From Varroa destructor (taxonomy: Eukaryota > Arthropoda > Arachnida > Mesostigmata > Varroidae), in NCBI RefSeq assembly GCF_002443255.2, contig NW_019211455.1:21861126-21925125 (forward strand): a DNA stretch of 64,000 bases, given 5' to 3'. Position 1 is the stretch's first letter; every line of letters starts with the position of its first letter. The position numbers and the translations under genes were made by a program. A model generated the notes under the pieces. It saw nothing but the letters and a program-made list of their open reading frames with translations. It made no database searches and was not told the origin of the DNA. This document shows, in pieces, positions 38,401-50,560 of this stretch.

Positions 38401-41400
38401 CAATTGTTCTCCAGTTCTAGCTAGACAAAATCTGATCACGAAACAAGAGCATAGGATAACAGATGCCTTATTGAGCCAATGCACGTTACTGAGAATCCTG
38501 AAGAATAAAAATGATTAACAGCGGTTACGTTTATACGACTGTCTATATTTTGCTAAAAAATAAATAGGGAAAAGCTTCATTCGATTTATATATATAATAC
38601 CAACTAAGCACTTGTCAGCATTTGGACTCAGTTCACTGGGCAGGCCCTCCACACTTTAACGTTTCATCTTTTTGTATAGCAAAAGGATCACATCAGGCTT
38701 ATTCGCTTGTAATTTTTAGAGTAACAAACTGGTAGTGAGAACTATGTAAAACGACAAGTTGTTATATATAACATAATCATCTCAGGTAAAAATTAGCTAA
38801 CACACGAAATGCAACAGCCTTTTCGTCCAATTGTATATAATGATACTTTTTTTACGAAAAGTAAAAGGTTGCAGAATGCAATACTTTGTCTTTAATACTG
38901 GGATAACCTATACAACAATAGGTTGTACAGAAGAGTACACCAAAATGTTTTACAGCAATGTTTCGTACACAATGGCGGGACGTCCAATTAGCATTCATCC
39001 TATAAAAATCTAAAGTTAAAAACTTCTAACCTGTTACCCTGTACCCTGCAGGAGCATCGGAGAAAGTTGTTTAACGTCACTTTATCAGCCTACGGAAATG
39101 GGCTATGGGATTATTCGTTATTAAATAAGTAGCAATTAAATACATTACGGTAATCATCGGTGTGTCATGAGGCAGTGGTACCCATGATGAGTACAAAAGC
39201 CAGGCATTATTAAGCTATTATTTATCAAATTGTAGAAACATGATTCTGTTTTTGCTATTTTACACTGTATTCCTGCTCCGTTAATTTACCCATGATTAAG
39301 CTGCATTGCGACGCCGTGTTCATCTCAACCCACCTACCGGTTAGGAGAGTAAGTGGAGAAAAATACAAATGTCGATAAGAACTGAGTATTTTTTGTTTTT
39401 CACCTTCTCTTTTTCTTCCTGTTCCAGGCAACGTTGATGGCCTATTTGTCAAAGAGACTAGGAAGCTTTCACTGTTTGGATCAAGATCAGGCCCGTTTCT
39501 ATGTGACAATATTAAGGCGAGCATTTCACTGGCCGTTAAACGGAAAAGCTCGAACAGGATCTTAGCTCACCGATAATATAATACCTATAGTAAGCAAGTT
39601 ACTGTTAAAAATGGGAGGAAACAGTGCCCCTGTTCCAACGTAGGAAGCCCGTTGGTAGAAATCCGCGCACTTCAAACTGACTGCTATCCTAAGCTTTTAT
39701 CTATCCATGAAGTAGCTACATCCTATTGTTGACACACGACGGCGGGATAATTTGTTTAACTTTTTTTTAACTTAACTCGTTAGGTATATAAATATATATA
39801 TATATAAACATATAAATTCAAGTGGAAAGAAAACCTCGAGCACTCGTTTCATTAAAGACAGACATATATAGATGCTAGAACATCGTTTTACATATTTAGG
39901 TATTTCGATTAGTTCTTTTATCGCGTGTAATTAGTAACGCGCATTATGTATTCTCTAATCGCTCTGTAACTTTTCGCGCTCGCAAAGCGCGAAAAGTTAC
40001 AGAGCGTTACACGCCATATGCAACCATATAAGCGCCAAAGAGAACATCAATTTACTAGGAAACAACCGATGATTTCCTTATTAACTTTCTGTAACATTTT
40101 TCTTGCTCAAAAATGCACTTTTCTTCGTTCATATCATTGTTTTTGCACGAGACTAATGTTGCATGCATAACGCCTGTTGCACAAACACCGTGAAACAAAA
40201 GTTTTTAGAGACAGAGTGTTCACACCTTTTAAAGGTCTCATGGTATGAAGACGAAGATGTCGTTGAAGAAATTTACTGGCGTCTTTTGTGCGTACATCTA
40301 TGGCAAACGTGCTAGCTCGGTTACCTCGGTACGAAAAATTTAGATTATATACAGCTCAGACTACGCAGTGAAAAAATTGCCACTTCGATTTATGTGCCAA
40401 ATAGTTGTTAATTATTGAACTTATAAAACATCTCCAAACCACTTTAGTAGTTAGGAGTTTGTCACTCAACCGTGTTTTAGCAGAGGAGCGTGGGACTTAC
40501 CATATCAGATGGATTAAAATTAACAGCTGAAGTTATTTTAGGGCCTTTGAAATTTATTCTCAAAAGAAAGTTGATTTTAAAACGGCAGAAAATTATTTTC
40601 TATCGAAAATTTCTTTTACATTGCAAATCGAGTGCGTTATAGAATCGATCAATGCGTAACGTATTCCACCACAGATGTCGGCAGTGTGATAAGCTCACGC
40701 TAGCTTTAAATTGTCCCATAAGAGACCAAGTTTGTCCTTAATTGTGAAATTTGGCTTACTTGATTTAAGAGTTCCTAAAAGTGCGATAAAAATCTATTCC
40801 ATAGAATAGGTGTCATTTCGATGCGTTAGAGCGTAGCCATGCAAATCCTTAGTCAGTATCTGCAATAAATATTTATTTCCCTATGAACAATTATAAACCG
40901 TGACCTCTTGATTGAATTCAAAACGTATTCAACGGGTACAGAGCATGGATAAAAATAGAAATGTCGAATAATTTTGTTTGTCACCAGTGTCTCCTTGGAG
41001 GAGAGAGTAACTTTACGCAAAAGTTGACCTTGGAGTAAAGTTCAAGTCTATGTATTGCTGCTGAGAACGTTTGAAATTAGTAACTGGTTATTCATTGCTG
41101 GGCGGTAGGTGAATCCTACTATCTTCAGGGTGCGAAATGCTTAGGACCGTTCTTAGTTGTTGGACAATTTTTTTTCTTCGACGCTTTGGGGAAATTCACA
41201 GTACAGCCTGTACCGTATACGCTGCAGCGTCCGAGAAGCAATCGCTTGTCCAGATGATCGTTTTTCTCTAACAAAAACAAAGGAAAAAGCAATGATGCTG
41301 TAGTAAAGTTATAAGCTTCGAGCTGAATATTATTTTAAGGGTAAGTGATTGTCGCTTCCATTAATAACACCAATTTTTTACAGTGACCCCCACTAAACCT

Positions 41401-44400
41401 ATTCAGCCCAACTCATATTCCAGAGTGTCTTCGTATGACAGCCAAGTCAACATCAATTCACAGCTATGCTGCAGTCACCGGTGCAGCCATTTTGTTGACG
41501 GTCCGTATCATCACAAGTAAACAGTTAGTAAATCCTATATGGGCAATAGCTGGTAGGATCTTTTGACGATTATCCGTTAAACTGGATAGTATGCGCTTCC
41601 GGCCAGTGGTTTAGGTTTAATGTACCCCTTGAAAGTAACTAATGGCCAAAGAAGATCAAGGCACGACCCTCAAAAACTGATTTTAGTCAACAAGTAACAG
41701 GGAGTCATTATGTTATAATAAAAATAGCATATTTCAGTAGATTTTCACAAATGATTAATATCAAAAATTGTTTTCCTTTATGTATGACCATCTCCATTAA
41801 TGATACAGCAGTCGTTACAGTGTTAAGTTTAAGTTGAACTTAAAGAGTTGAAAGGAAAAAAATTCCAGTAACATCGAACAATGAATTCAACAGACAACAG
41901 TATTGCCTACTGATATAGCTCAGATTGCATCTACTTTTCTTCCCACAGAGGTATTCCTTTTGAAGCATCGAGTACACAAACGACTGCTTTTACAGGATTC
42001 AATTAAGTATTCTGTGAATGTACTGAACTTAAAAAAAAAAGCAAAGGAATAGTCTTAAGCGCTGGATCTGGTTGAGGCACCGGCAAAGTTTACCACAATT
42101 ACTATTGTCAACTTAGCATGAGCACAGCATGAACTTACCAAGATAAACACATAGGGTGTGAAATGCGTCTTTCACTATTTATCCCTCAAGCTTTTCGCTC
42201 AAGGAAAATTTGTGAAAACCATTTTAGTCTCCTAGTTTAATTTTGCACGAAAAAAAAATTTCATATATTTTCTATTAAGTAAATATATTTCGACTAACTT
42301 TTTGCCTAACTAGAACTATTTTGGGCCAAAGCACACATTTGGATAGTTCTTGTTATGCTCCACCAAACAGTATCAGGAAATACTCATTTTTTTTTAGTTG
42401 TTGCAAGTTATTTTCCAATAAAGAATTAATTCTTTCTTTTTTTTTGCCATCTGCCTGGAAAATAGCTATTTTATTTATTTAAGTATAAGAATACTTGCGG
42501 CAAATCATCAATAAGCTTCAGCATTTTTTGTATTTTCGTAATTTTTAACCGTATCCGCCATTTACAATTCCCAGGAAGAATCCAATGTACTTTTGTAAGT
42601 TACTGTAGCGTGGGTACTTGGCATGTGAGTAATACACAAAAAGCAATAGCTCATTTGTTAACTGAATGAAGTTAAGTAGCTTTTGCTTAAAAGGATAAGT
42701 TTTAGGTTTTCTCTCCATAGGCCTTGTGTCTAAATTGAGCTGTACCAATGAACGTGCTTTGTATTTGCTAACGAACGATGCTGTCACACTTTTCCTTGTT
42801 GGCCTTCCCGTTCGTGATATAAATGTAACAAAACGAGTAGAACACCTTCCAGTACATTTTGACTTAAAGATGCAAAGGCAGTTAGAAATTTACAAGCTTA
42901 ATTTAGAAGCTAGGAAAGTTCGAGTATCTAGGATATAAGATACGTACTACTTTCAAGCTCAGTTAGGGCATCGTCGTTTCTCATGCACAAACTCATCACT
43001 TAGCCACGGTATAGACAGATGGTTTTGTCATTGTAATCGTATTGGTTTTGAAACCACTATACTGGCTGGCAACCTTTACGAGGCCAAGTTATTACATGAA
43101 AGAATATGTTGACTGTTTTCGTCGGTGCAAACTCACATAGTTTATGATATTCTGCACTGCAAGCTAAAATGGTTGGAGGAAGAGAAATTAAATGACAATG
43201 GACGGGTTTATGATTAAAACTGCATGGTTTAGCTGGCAGTTAGTTTGATAGGGAACCACTTATAGAAATCCTAATCTTACAGACAAGGGCACAGGTATAT
43301 TTAAACGGAAATCTATAAGTTAGGGCCAGTTTCGATTCGAAAAACTTAAATAACAATAATTAAATACATGCTTAACGCCACAATAAACAGTGAGCCATGA
43401 TCAGCCCAAGGAAGCCGACGATAACGGGACAACAGGTTTGCAGTAATAAAATATCGAACTCTGAGTAACGAGCAAGATTATTGGAGCAGGGCAGGCAGAT
43501 GCTGAATCCAGGTAAAGGTTGAGTGTAACAAAATAACAGCCTCAATAGAACAATGAAGTGGGTTAAATAGGGTGGAATTATAGGAGAACTGCGACCAGAT
43601 GATTGTGACAAAGTAACAAGGATACTTGCAACAGGTAGTGCTGCACCAAAGGAATAGCTGCAACAACCCTAAACTTTCCTTCAGACCAAGAGAAGTTTAA
43701 CTAGGATGAATCGAGAACACTAACATGACACTATTGGGTAATGTCTGTGGCGTACGTGAAACAACGTTGCGGATTGTACGTTCAGAACCCGTTAGGATTA
43801 TATCAGCATCGCATTATTGTGCCGATCATGTATAAATAAAAATACGATAGATGAGTAAGCACATGGGGCTTGGTGTTTACAAGTGTGACAAGAATGCTGC
43901 TTGTGAAACGCGCTTCGAGCAACAAATACTGAATAGCCGGCATCACTTGGTCCCGATAATAATAAAATAGGTTCCAGGCACTATGTTCAAGACGTTATGA
44001 TTACCATAACCTCTGAGTGTAAATAAGCTTCACCAATTCGCCATCTATTTGAATGGAAAGCTCACTCCGTGCAGACGATGATTTCTTTTTCTTGTCATGA
44101 GTGACGTTATCAGGCCACTTTTATTAAGTTTTCTCCGATCAGTTTTCATTCTCCATACGCCTTTATGATTCATATTCTATTATATATATCTTTGTAATTT
44201 TGTCGTGTGACCTTAATATCAATTAACTGACTATATTTACATTCATTGTTTCGAGTGCAGCATATCTTGGCGTCTATACATGGGTGCGTTATGGGGCTAC
44301 GGGTATCCTACATGTCCGCTCAGTGCCCAAGGTGTCCGTGAAAACTGCCGTCACTACACGGTCACTAGCCATATGTCAATGACAGTGGCACTACGTTAAC

Positions 44401-44986
44401 TCTCGTGTCATAGTCTGTGACAGCCTAGCTACGGTCAGTGTTCAGTTCAATAACAGCATTTGTAATCGCATTTGATGGCTTAGCACTGCTCCTTAATCCC
44501 TGCGGGTGCCCACTCCTTACACACTCGTCCTCTTTACATTGTCAAACTATTGTGGATCGGCCGCTGTAGTTATGCAAATAACACAGAGAGGCCTTTCGTC
44601 AGAAAGAGCGGTCACGTCCGTTAACGCTTGTCTCAACCAAAAGTGGAGATCTTCCTGAAAGGCACAAAAAAGTTTGATTGAGTTTGTACTGTAATCCAGT
44701 AACCACCTCTGTTAAACAACACGACGACTACTATAGGGAGCTTTATTGATGACGTTCAAGCGACTTCTGCACTGTTGCCTTCCTTGCTACGTTCCTCTAC
44801 CCCAAGGAGTAGGCACACGACACGGGTCATTAAAGAAAGCGGCAGGAGTGTCACCTTGTTCGTGTTATCAATAGCACTTTAGGTGTCGACTTCTTATCTA
44901 TCGATTAGTTAGTGTTTCGCGTCACGCTGTCGGCCTCTGAGCTTGCGTCGATATACTCCTGTTGTGCAAGTACGTTGTATGTTTCG
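35447..44986. other. Gene desert upstream of the SLC41 array
   Basis: Nearly 10 kb of AT-rich DNA without recognised genes. It holds short TA-rich tracts (near 37,706 and 39,787) and the perfect hairpin at 39960-40006. The 3' few hundred bases should contain the promoter of the first SLC41 gene. Confidence 0.5.
39960..40006. repeat. Perfect 21-bp hairpin
   Basis: Arms 39960-39980 and 39986-40006 are exact reverse complements around a 5-base loop (CGCAA). An outer 8-bp pair, GCGTGTAA at 39923-39930 and TTACACGC at 40007-40014, extends the structure after an internal gap. GC-rich relative to its surroundings. Confidence 0.92.
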
Positions 44987-45199
44987 ATGCCGTTCTGCTC
45001 CTTGGTAAAGCTGAGCTCGACGCGCCGTCGGCCGCGTATCTTCATTGCTGGCCCGGTCTGCATGGCAGTGCCAAGCGCGACAACTGGGAAGAGGGTTCGA
45101 CGCCTTCGCGAGCTGAGCGACCTTCACCGCTTTCAGCTGACTTTATTGGGTATCGCCACGTACAGGTGGCTGCTGATCGAAGCTCAAAATGTTCTTTAA
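44987..45199 (+). promoter_or_regulatory. Leader ORF overlapping the first SLC41 gene
   Basis: A 70-codon frame (MPFCSLVKL...GKRVRRLRELSDLH...) in the +1 frame relative to the transporter, ending 11 bases inside it. The equivalent frame lies before the fourth copy, also offset +1, with conservative changes. It may be a conserved upstream ORF, a spliced leader exon, or simply retained duplicated 5'UTR. Confidence 0.4.
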
Positions 45200-46718
45200 C
45201 AATGGCTATTCGCCAACGGCGTCCAAGAGAAATGTCAAAGCTGGGCATGAAAACGTAGTTGAATGCGGGGTGATTAGCCAGGGCAAATACAGAAGTCTTT
45301 CACAGTCTAGCCCGTTTGAACTGTATGGCATCAGTTCAACCGATCCTTCGATCGGTTCATCTGAAAGTCCTGCTATCATTATTAATGAGAAGGTGGCCAT
45401 AAATGACAGCGATCCGAAAGCTTCAGTGAAAAAGGAGCCAGGGAACGAAAATCAGCTAACAAGTTTGATACAGATTATTGGCCCTTTCCTCGTTGCAGGT
45501 GTCGGCTCGATGTGCACTGGCATACTGCTCGATAAAGTTAAAACCTGGCAGAACTTCAAGTCAATCGAAAGCCTCATTTCATTAGTACCTACTTTGCTTG
45601 GACTCAAAGGAAATCTAGAATTGACAGTTATTGCACGACTTTGCACGGCCTCAAATATCGGCAAATTAGATGAGCCGAAGGCTTTACTTACCGTCTTTCG
45701 AGACAACCTCCTGCTAACACAGTTCCAAGCCACGATCGTCTCATGTTTGGCCAGCCTCCTTACATTGGGAATTCAGATCATTAAAGATTCATCGAAGCTT
45801 AACTGGGTGAATGCCACCGTTGTCACGTCTTCAGCAGTTGTAACAGCGGCGGTCGCCTGCCTCTTTCTCGAGCTGTTTATGATCGGTGTACTGGCTATTA
45901 GCCGTAAGCTTCGCATCAATCCGGACAATGTGGTGGCACCTCTGGCATCGTCTATTGGTGATATCTCCACCCTGGCGCTGTTCGCATGCATTTCAAACCT
46001 CATGTTCGCCCTCAAGGATCATATATATTTCCTAATCGCCACCAAATGCCTGCTCATTATCATATGTCCCATATGGGGCTATCTCGGTTGTCAGAGCTCA
46101 GACGTGCGCGTTCATTTACAACAAAGCTGGCTACCCATATTACTCGCCCTGTGCATCTCAGTAGGAGCTGGGTATACTCTCGACAAGGCCGCTCAAAGTT
46201 TGGTGGTCGCCCCTGCCTATATACCCGTCGTGAGTGGCATTTGTGGCAATCTTATTGTGATACTCATCTGCCGTATGACCACTGTGCTATGGCAGGAAAG
46301 CGAACTCGGCAAGGACGATGGAACGATCTCAGCCATGCGATCAGATAATCCGTTCCGTTGCCGTGGGAACACCTACAAAAATCTAACTGGGACATTCCAG
46401 CTACTGTTAATATTGCCGATTGTTGCTCATTCAATTTTCTTGCCAGTTATCTCATCTGTCGTCAAAGGTGCAACTCTCACTGTCGTTTATGCAGTTATAT
46501 TTTTATCGATGACTTTCGTTCATGCGCTCATCATGTTGTTCATCACTCGAGAGACGGTCCTACAGCTTTGGCGCCGGGGAATCGACCCTGACATCGCTTC
46601 TATTCCGATACTGACTGCGGTGGCAGACCTCACCGGTGGAGCGTTTACCTGCGTTATCTTCGCCACACTCTATACCCTTAAGGACTCTAGTGTCCTACAT
46701 AAACAAGAGGGGCTCTAA
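45189..46718 (+). CDS. SLC41-family magnesium transporter, intronless copy A
   Basis: SLC41/MgtE-type divalent-cation transporter, expected in the plasma or an internal membrane carrying Mg2+. A single 509-codon frame with no intron. A polar N terminus of about 90 residues is followed by two MgtE-like membrane repeats. Repeat 1 carries GLKGNLELTVIARLCTASNI (residues 138-157), then INPDNVVAPLASSIGDIS (243-260) with pore-type acidic residues D246 and D258. Repeat 2 carries PVVSGICGNLIVILICRMTT (346-365), then GIDPDIASIPILTAVADLTG (464-483). These match both halves of SLC41A1 from memory. The start MFFNNGYSPTAS is supported by the same NNGYSPTAS in copy B. It is the first of four tandem copies. 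Lack of introns suggests the founder was a retrocopy. Confidence 0.93.
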   Translation: MFFNNGYSPTASKRNVKAGHENVVECGVISQGKYRSLSQSSPFELYGISSTDPSIGSSESPAIIINEKVAINDSDPKASVKKEPGNENQLTSLIQIIGPFLVAGVGSMCTGILLDKVKTWQNFKSIESLISLVPTLLGLKGNLELTVIARLCTASNIGKLDEPKALLTVFRDNLLLTQFQATIVSCLASLLTLGIQIIKDSSKLNWVNATVVTSSAVVTAAVACLFLELFMIGVLAISRKLRINPDNVVAPLASSIGDISTLALFACISNLMFALKDHIYFLIATKCLLIIICPIWGYLGCQSSDVRVHLQQSWLPILLALCISVGAGYTLDKAAQSLVVAPAYIPVVSGICGNLIVILICRMTTVLWQESELGKDDGTISAMRSDNPFRCRGNTYKNLTGTFQLLLILPIVAHSIFLPVISSVVKGATLTVVYAVIFLSMTFVHALIMLFITRETVLQLWRRGIDPDIASIPILTAVADLTGGAFTCVIFATLYTLKDSSVLHKQEGL

Positions 46719-49579
46719 CTTACAACGTCTTATGCATTAAATGCTATCACCCGGCCCTTGTGCACTACAAAGCACAGTAATTCTATATCAGCGATGTTGT
46801 ATAAAACACGAACCCGCCAAATTGAAATAAGCGACGGCTGCTTGACGATTACCGAGACACATAGATAATTATAATTTGGAGATTCAGAAACTTAGAGATA
46901 AAATCAGGTTGTAAACGACATCCGTATATACACATTTCATATGAACAAATTTATTTATTATAGCACATTCCACATCTCAGTAAAAAAAAAAAAAAAAAGT
47001 ATATATATATATATATATATACGTTGTTAGTGATAAAGTTATTGAATGCTATGAAAACGATGAAGTATTTACATGAAGATATAAAAATGTTTGCAGCAAC
47101 TTCATTCACCGGTAGCCTGGACGATCTGAGTACATTATTATTACTTTCATACTCACTATCAGTTTTCGCAATGGACCACAAAGCTGGTATATGCAGTTAG
47201 AACTTTAAAAATATTTTTACCCTTGCATTAAATAAATAATATGCTCGTAAATGCAAAGTACTAAGCCTACTTGTCGTAGTCAGAAAAACAGCACTCTTTG
47301 TAAAAGTTCTAAAGATGAGAAACTTTCCATGCAAAAACGCCCAATTCATGGAACAATTATGGGGTCATTTCAGTTTTATTAATAGGTTGACGCCAAGCGA
47401 GTGGGGCATACCATCGGAGGCAGTGAGACACAGTAAGAGCACTGGCAACAACAACCGAAATAATGATAATAACAACAGACATTGCAAATATTCCTAATAT
47501 AATTCAATCTCTGCGCTGTCGTGGGAGATCTTCTGAAGTATAATTATTCTGTGTTAACTGTATCAGAACCCCATAGCGAGCTCACGGAGTACGTTTGCAC
47601 ATACATACTGAGGTGTTACGGCAGTTCCATACAGACATGGTCAAGACGGGGCGAGCCCTAGTAGGCGGCTGTGTGATTTGGTAGAGGCCATACATGTCCC
47701 TGATCCAGCTAGAAAGACGATTGAAAACGCACGGTCGGGTAGATTCAAGACATTTAAGAAGGTCGTGAAAGAGATGATGATGTCATAAGAGGACAAGAGG
47801 AAACAGGGAACAAATTAGTGTGAGAAAATTACGACGTTAAAATAGAACTTGGAGGTATGAAAGGACACGAAATTGAAGAGAATATTGCGGATGGGGCAAG
47901 AACTGGGGTATGGCTCTTGATTTGAAATTCATCAGTTGTGCAAAGGAGGATCCGGCATGCCTTTAAGTTCTTAAACCGATATCACACGTACACAAACTAA
48001 AGCTCGGACATTGAAATGCTGAGGTATATATAGGTCTGGCGCAAAGTCTAGAAGTTAAATAAATTACCCTCTACAATATTAAAAAAAAAATGCTGCTATT
48101 GTTTCTTGACGGGTACATAATAAAACACTAATAAGACTGCTTTTACGAAGGAGTAGAGCCTACGTGTAGGTTTGTTTTTTCACGTATAAATTTAATTTGT
48201 GCAACTTAACTTACTCGATCATTAGTGACGTTACGCTCTAAGAAATTATTAACCAGCAGCGTTGATCAAGCTGTCCGAATAGACATGTTTTGGCTCTTTA
48301 TGAGTACCCTAACGGCGATCAGGCCTATGTGCGCTCTACTGGTCGTCCGATCAAAGTGTGGCAGACCGATGCGATGAGGATGATACTTTTATCAAGGTGA
48401 CCCTTTCTCTAACGACTGTAGAAGTTCCAAATAATGGTTTTCGCTCGGTTTCGTACTATTTCGATAAAAAGGTAAGCTTAATCGTACATCGTAATTGATT
48501 ATCACTTTTAATGTTAATGCTAGTCACTGCATTGATTTTAATGAGCAGCCAGCACTAGCATCTTCAAAACATAATTAAATACATTACTATTACTAGTACT
48601 ACTAAGATGCAGTCTTTTACGTGTAGTAGTTAAATGAGAAGTTATAATCGGTAGTTAAGATTGGTATAGCGATGCGTAGTTTCTTCGAATAGAATATTAG
48701 GCCCAGGAAAATAATAGTTCAAAGCCGATTGCGTCCTACCAACAATTTGCGCCTAAAGAAAGCATTATCACGTTTCGGTGCGGTTAGCTCGTATGTCCTA
48801 ATGTGTTTCTTTTTTCCTCGCAGAAGGACTGTAGACGCAATCTTGTCCTGTTCGTCATAGGACCTACATGTTTCTTCCTTCCGGTTCTTCCTCTCACAAG
48901 CCTGCGTAAAGATTTAGTACGCTTCCAAATTGAATCCGTTTACGTCAGCTCTCATAAACAGCAAACCTCAGGAAAATTATAATTGTCAAGAGACATATTT
49001 TTCAAGTGCAGTAATTTGATGTAAGCTTATTAAACTAAAGCTACAAGCCACTCTCGGCACTATGACTTCTGTTGTTCATGACGATCGGTTTGTTTCCTCA
49101 TCTCTTTCGTCCCCTTCGTTTCTACCAGAGGTAACTACGAGTCATTGGCAATGGGGAACTGAAAACGAATTTTTGGGTAAGCGTTGTGGTTGTCATCAAA
49201 AGCTATTTAACGCATGAAAAGGACCAGCCCTGAAATGAATTTCTACCTGTTGAGCGAGGTTGAAGAGCGTGTGGCATTCTCAAAGATCGAGACTTCTGGT
49301 CCGACCTTAAATGCAAGTTGGAAACTAAATAGAGTCTCTTCGCGCACAAGACTTTCTCTCATGATTAAAGGGGACATCAATATATTAGTCAGTTCCTGCG
49401 TATTTGGCGATTAAACTGCCATCACCATATATGTATATGGTTATGTATAAGGTTGTGATTTGGTAGTATTAAAAGTTTTCGGCGAGCGTCCGTCTGCTTC
49501 AGTTGAAAGTTTGACGTGTATTAAAACGAGTGAAGAAACATCGGTAAACAATACATATTACAGGCGTTCTGCTGATAAA
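46719..49579. other. Spacer between SLC41 copies A and B-pseudo
   Basis: AT-rich spacer with a poly(A) run (46982-46998) joined to a (TA)n tract (47000-47021). No gene recognised. A 66-codon frame at 49214-49414 (+) looks mildly protein-like but has no match I know. Confidence 0.5.
46982..47021. repeat. Poly(A)-(TA)n microsatellite
   Basis: Seventeen A residues, then G and about 11 TA units. An A-rich end 264 bases past the copy A stop could be a relic of a retrotransposed 3' end, but a microsatellite is the simpler reading. Confidence 0.85.
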
Positions 49580-50560
49580 CGTATGGAAAACCAAAGTTGA
49601 CTGGCCATTACAATACAGGTCGTATCTCGAACCGGTTCGAGGTGCATCGGCTCATTATTCGACAAGGTCAAGCTTTATGATCATCGATAGCCTAATCATA
49701 TCGACGTTCATTTTGACGGGGCTCAGAGAAAACGTCCAAATGACAGTTACACCACGTCTCTGTACAGCCTCAGTCCATAAAATACTAGATAACCCAAAAG
49801 ATACTACTTAGCTTTCTTTGAGACAACCTGTTTTTGATACCGTTTCAAGCTGCGTTCGTGTCACTTCTGCTCAGCCTTTCCACGTTAGATACACGCGCGA
49901 CTGAGGATTTGCGTTGACAGCTGCAGCGCTTCGCTCTGACTTGGTTCGATGAAGACCGGAATATCCGTTGCCAGTCACAAGCTTCGGATTATTTTGAAAA
50001 GGATGGCCTCCACGCAAACCGTTTTCGTCTATATTGCTCTGACAAATACGTACCAATCACTGCTGAAGCCCAGATATTCGTGCAGTAGAATCGGCAATCG
50101 GTCAACCATTTGACTTACCACGTGCGCCTCTCTAGCAGCAGGACGTGCGGCGGTTAGAAAGCTATCCGCGGCCTAGGCTTTTGTTCCTGATCTAAGCGGT
50201 GCCTGTGGCACGTATGTGCGTACTTCGTACTGATAACAGACCTTTCCACCCGCTAGCTCCTTTTCCTGCAACAACATTAACACCTTCAGCTATCCAAATG
50301 CGGCATTGTTGTTCCATCTATCGAACTTTCTACTCAAGATATCAACATTATTATCAGCTACGTATTGGCAGTTCGTTTCGTGCTTTTCATTCATGCACTC
50401 ACCATTTAAGAAATGGTCCAGCGTTTGTGGTGCTCAGAAATTCATTCGAATGTCGCCTCAATTTAGGCAGCGACGGCGATAACAGGTCTCGCCGGTGGCA
50501 CGCTTTTGCCTTTGAGATTCTCCAAGGCCTGACCGCAGTAGCTATTTCCCAAGCTAGAGA
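49580..50560 (+). pseudogene. SLC41 pseudogene 1 (second array member)
   Basis: Degenerate copy in the same orientation as copies A and B. Recognisable blocks in shifting frames: ATACAGGTCGT and the GSLFDKVKL region near 49,610-49,680; QMTVTPRLCTAS near 49,737 (intact copies: EMTVTARLCTAS); a stop in ...DNPKDTT* near 49,810; and, near 50,380-50,520, FIHALTI*EMVQRLWC and ITGLAGGT, equivalent to FVHALIMLF...LQLW and DLTGGA. The middle third is heavily eroded. Multiple stops and frameshifts mean no functional transporter. Confidence 0.85.

Noticed and set aside
46982..46998. Poly(A) run downstream of SLC41 copy A as proof of retrotransposition
   Set aside because: Joined to a TA microsatellite and not repeated behind the other copies; too weak to use as evidence.
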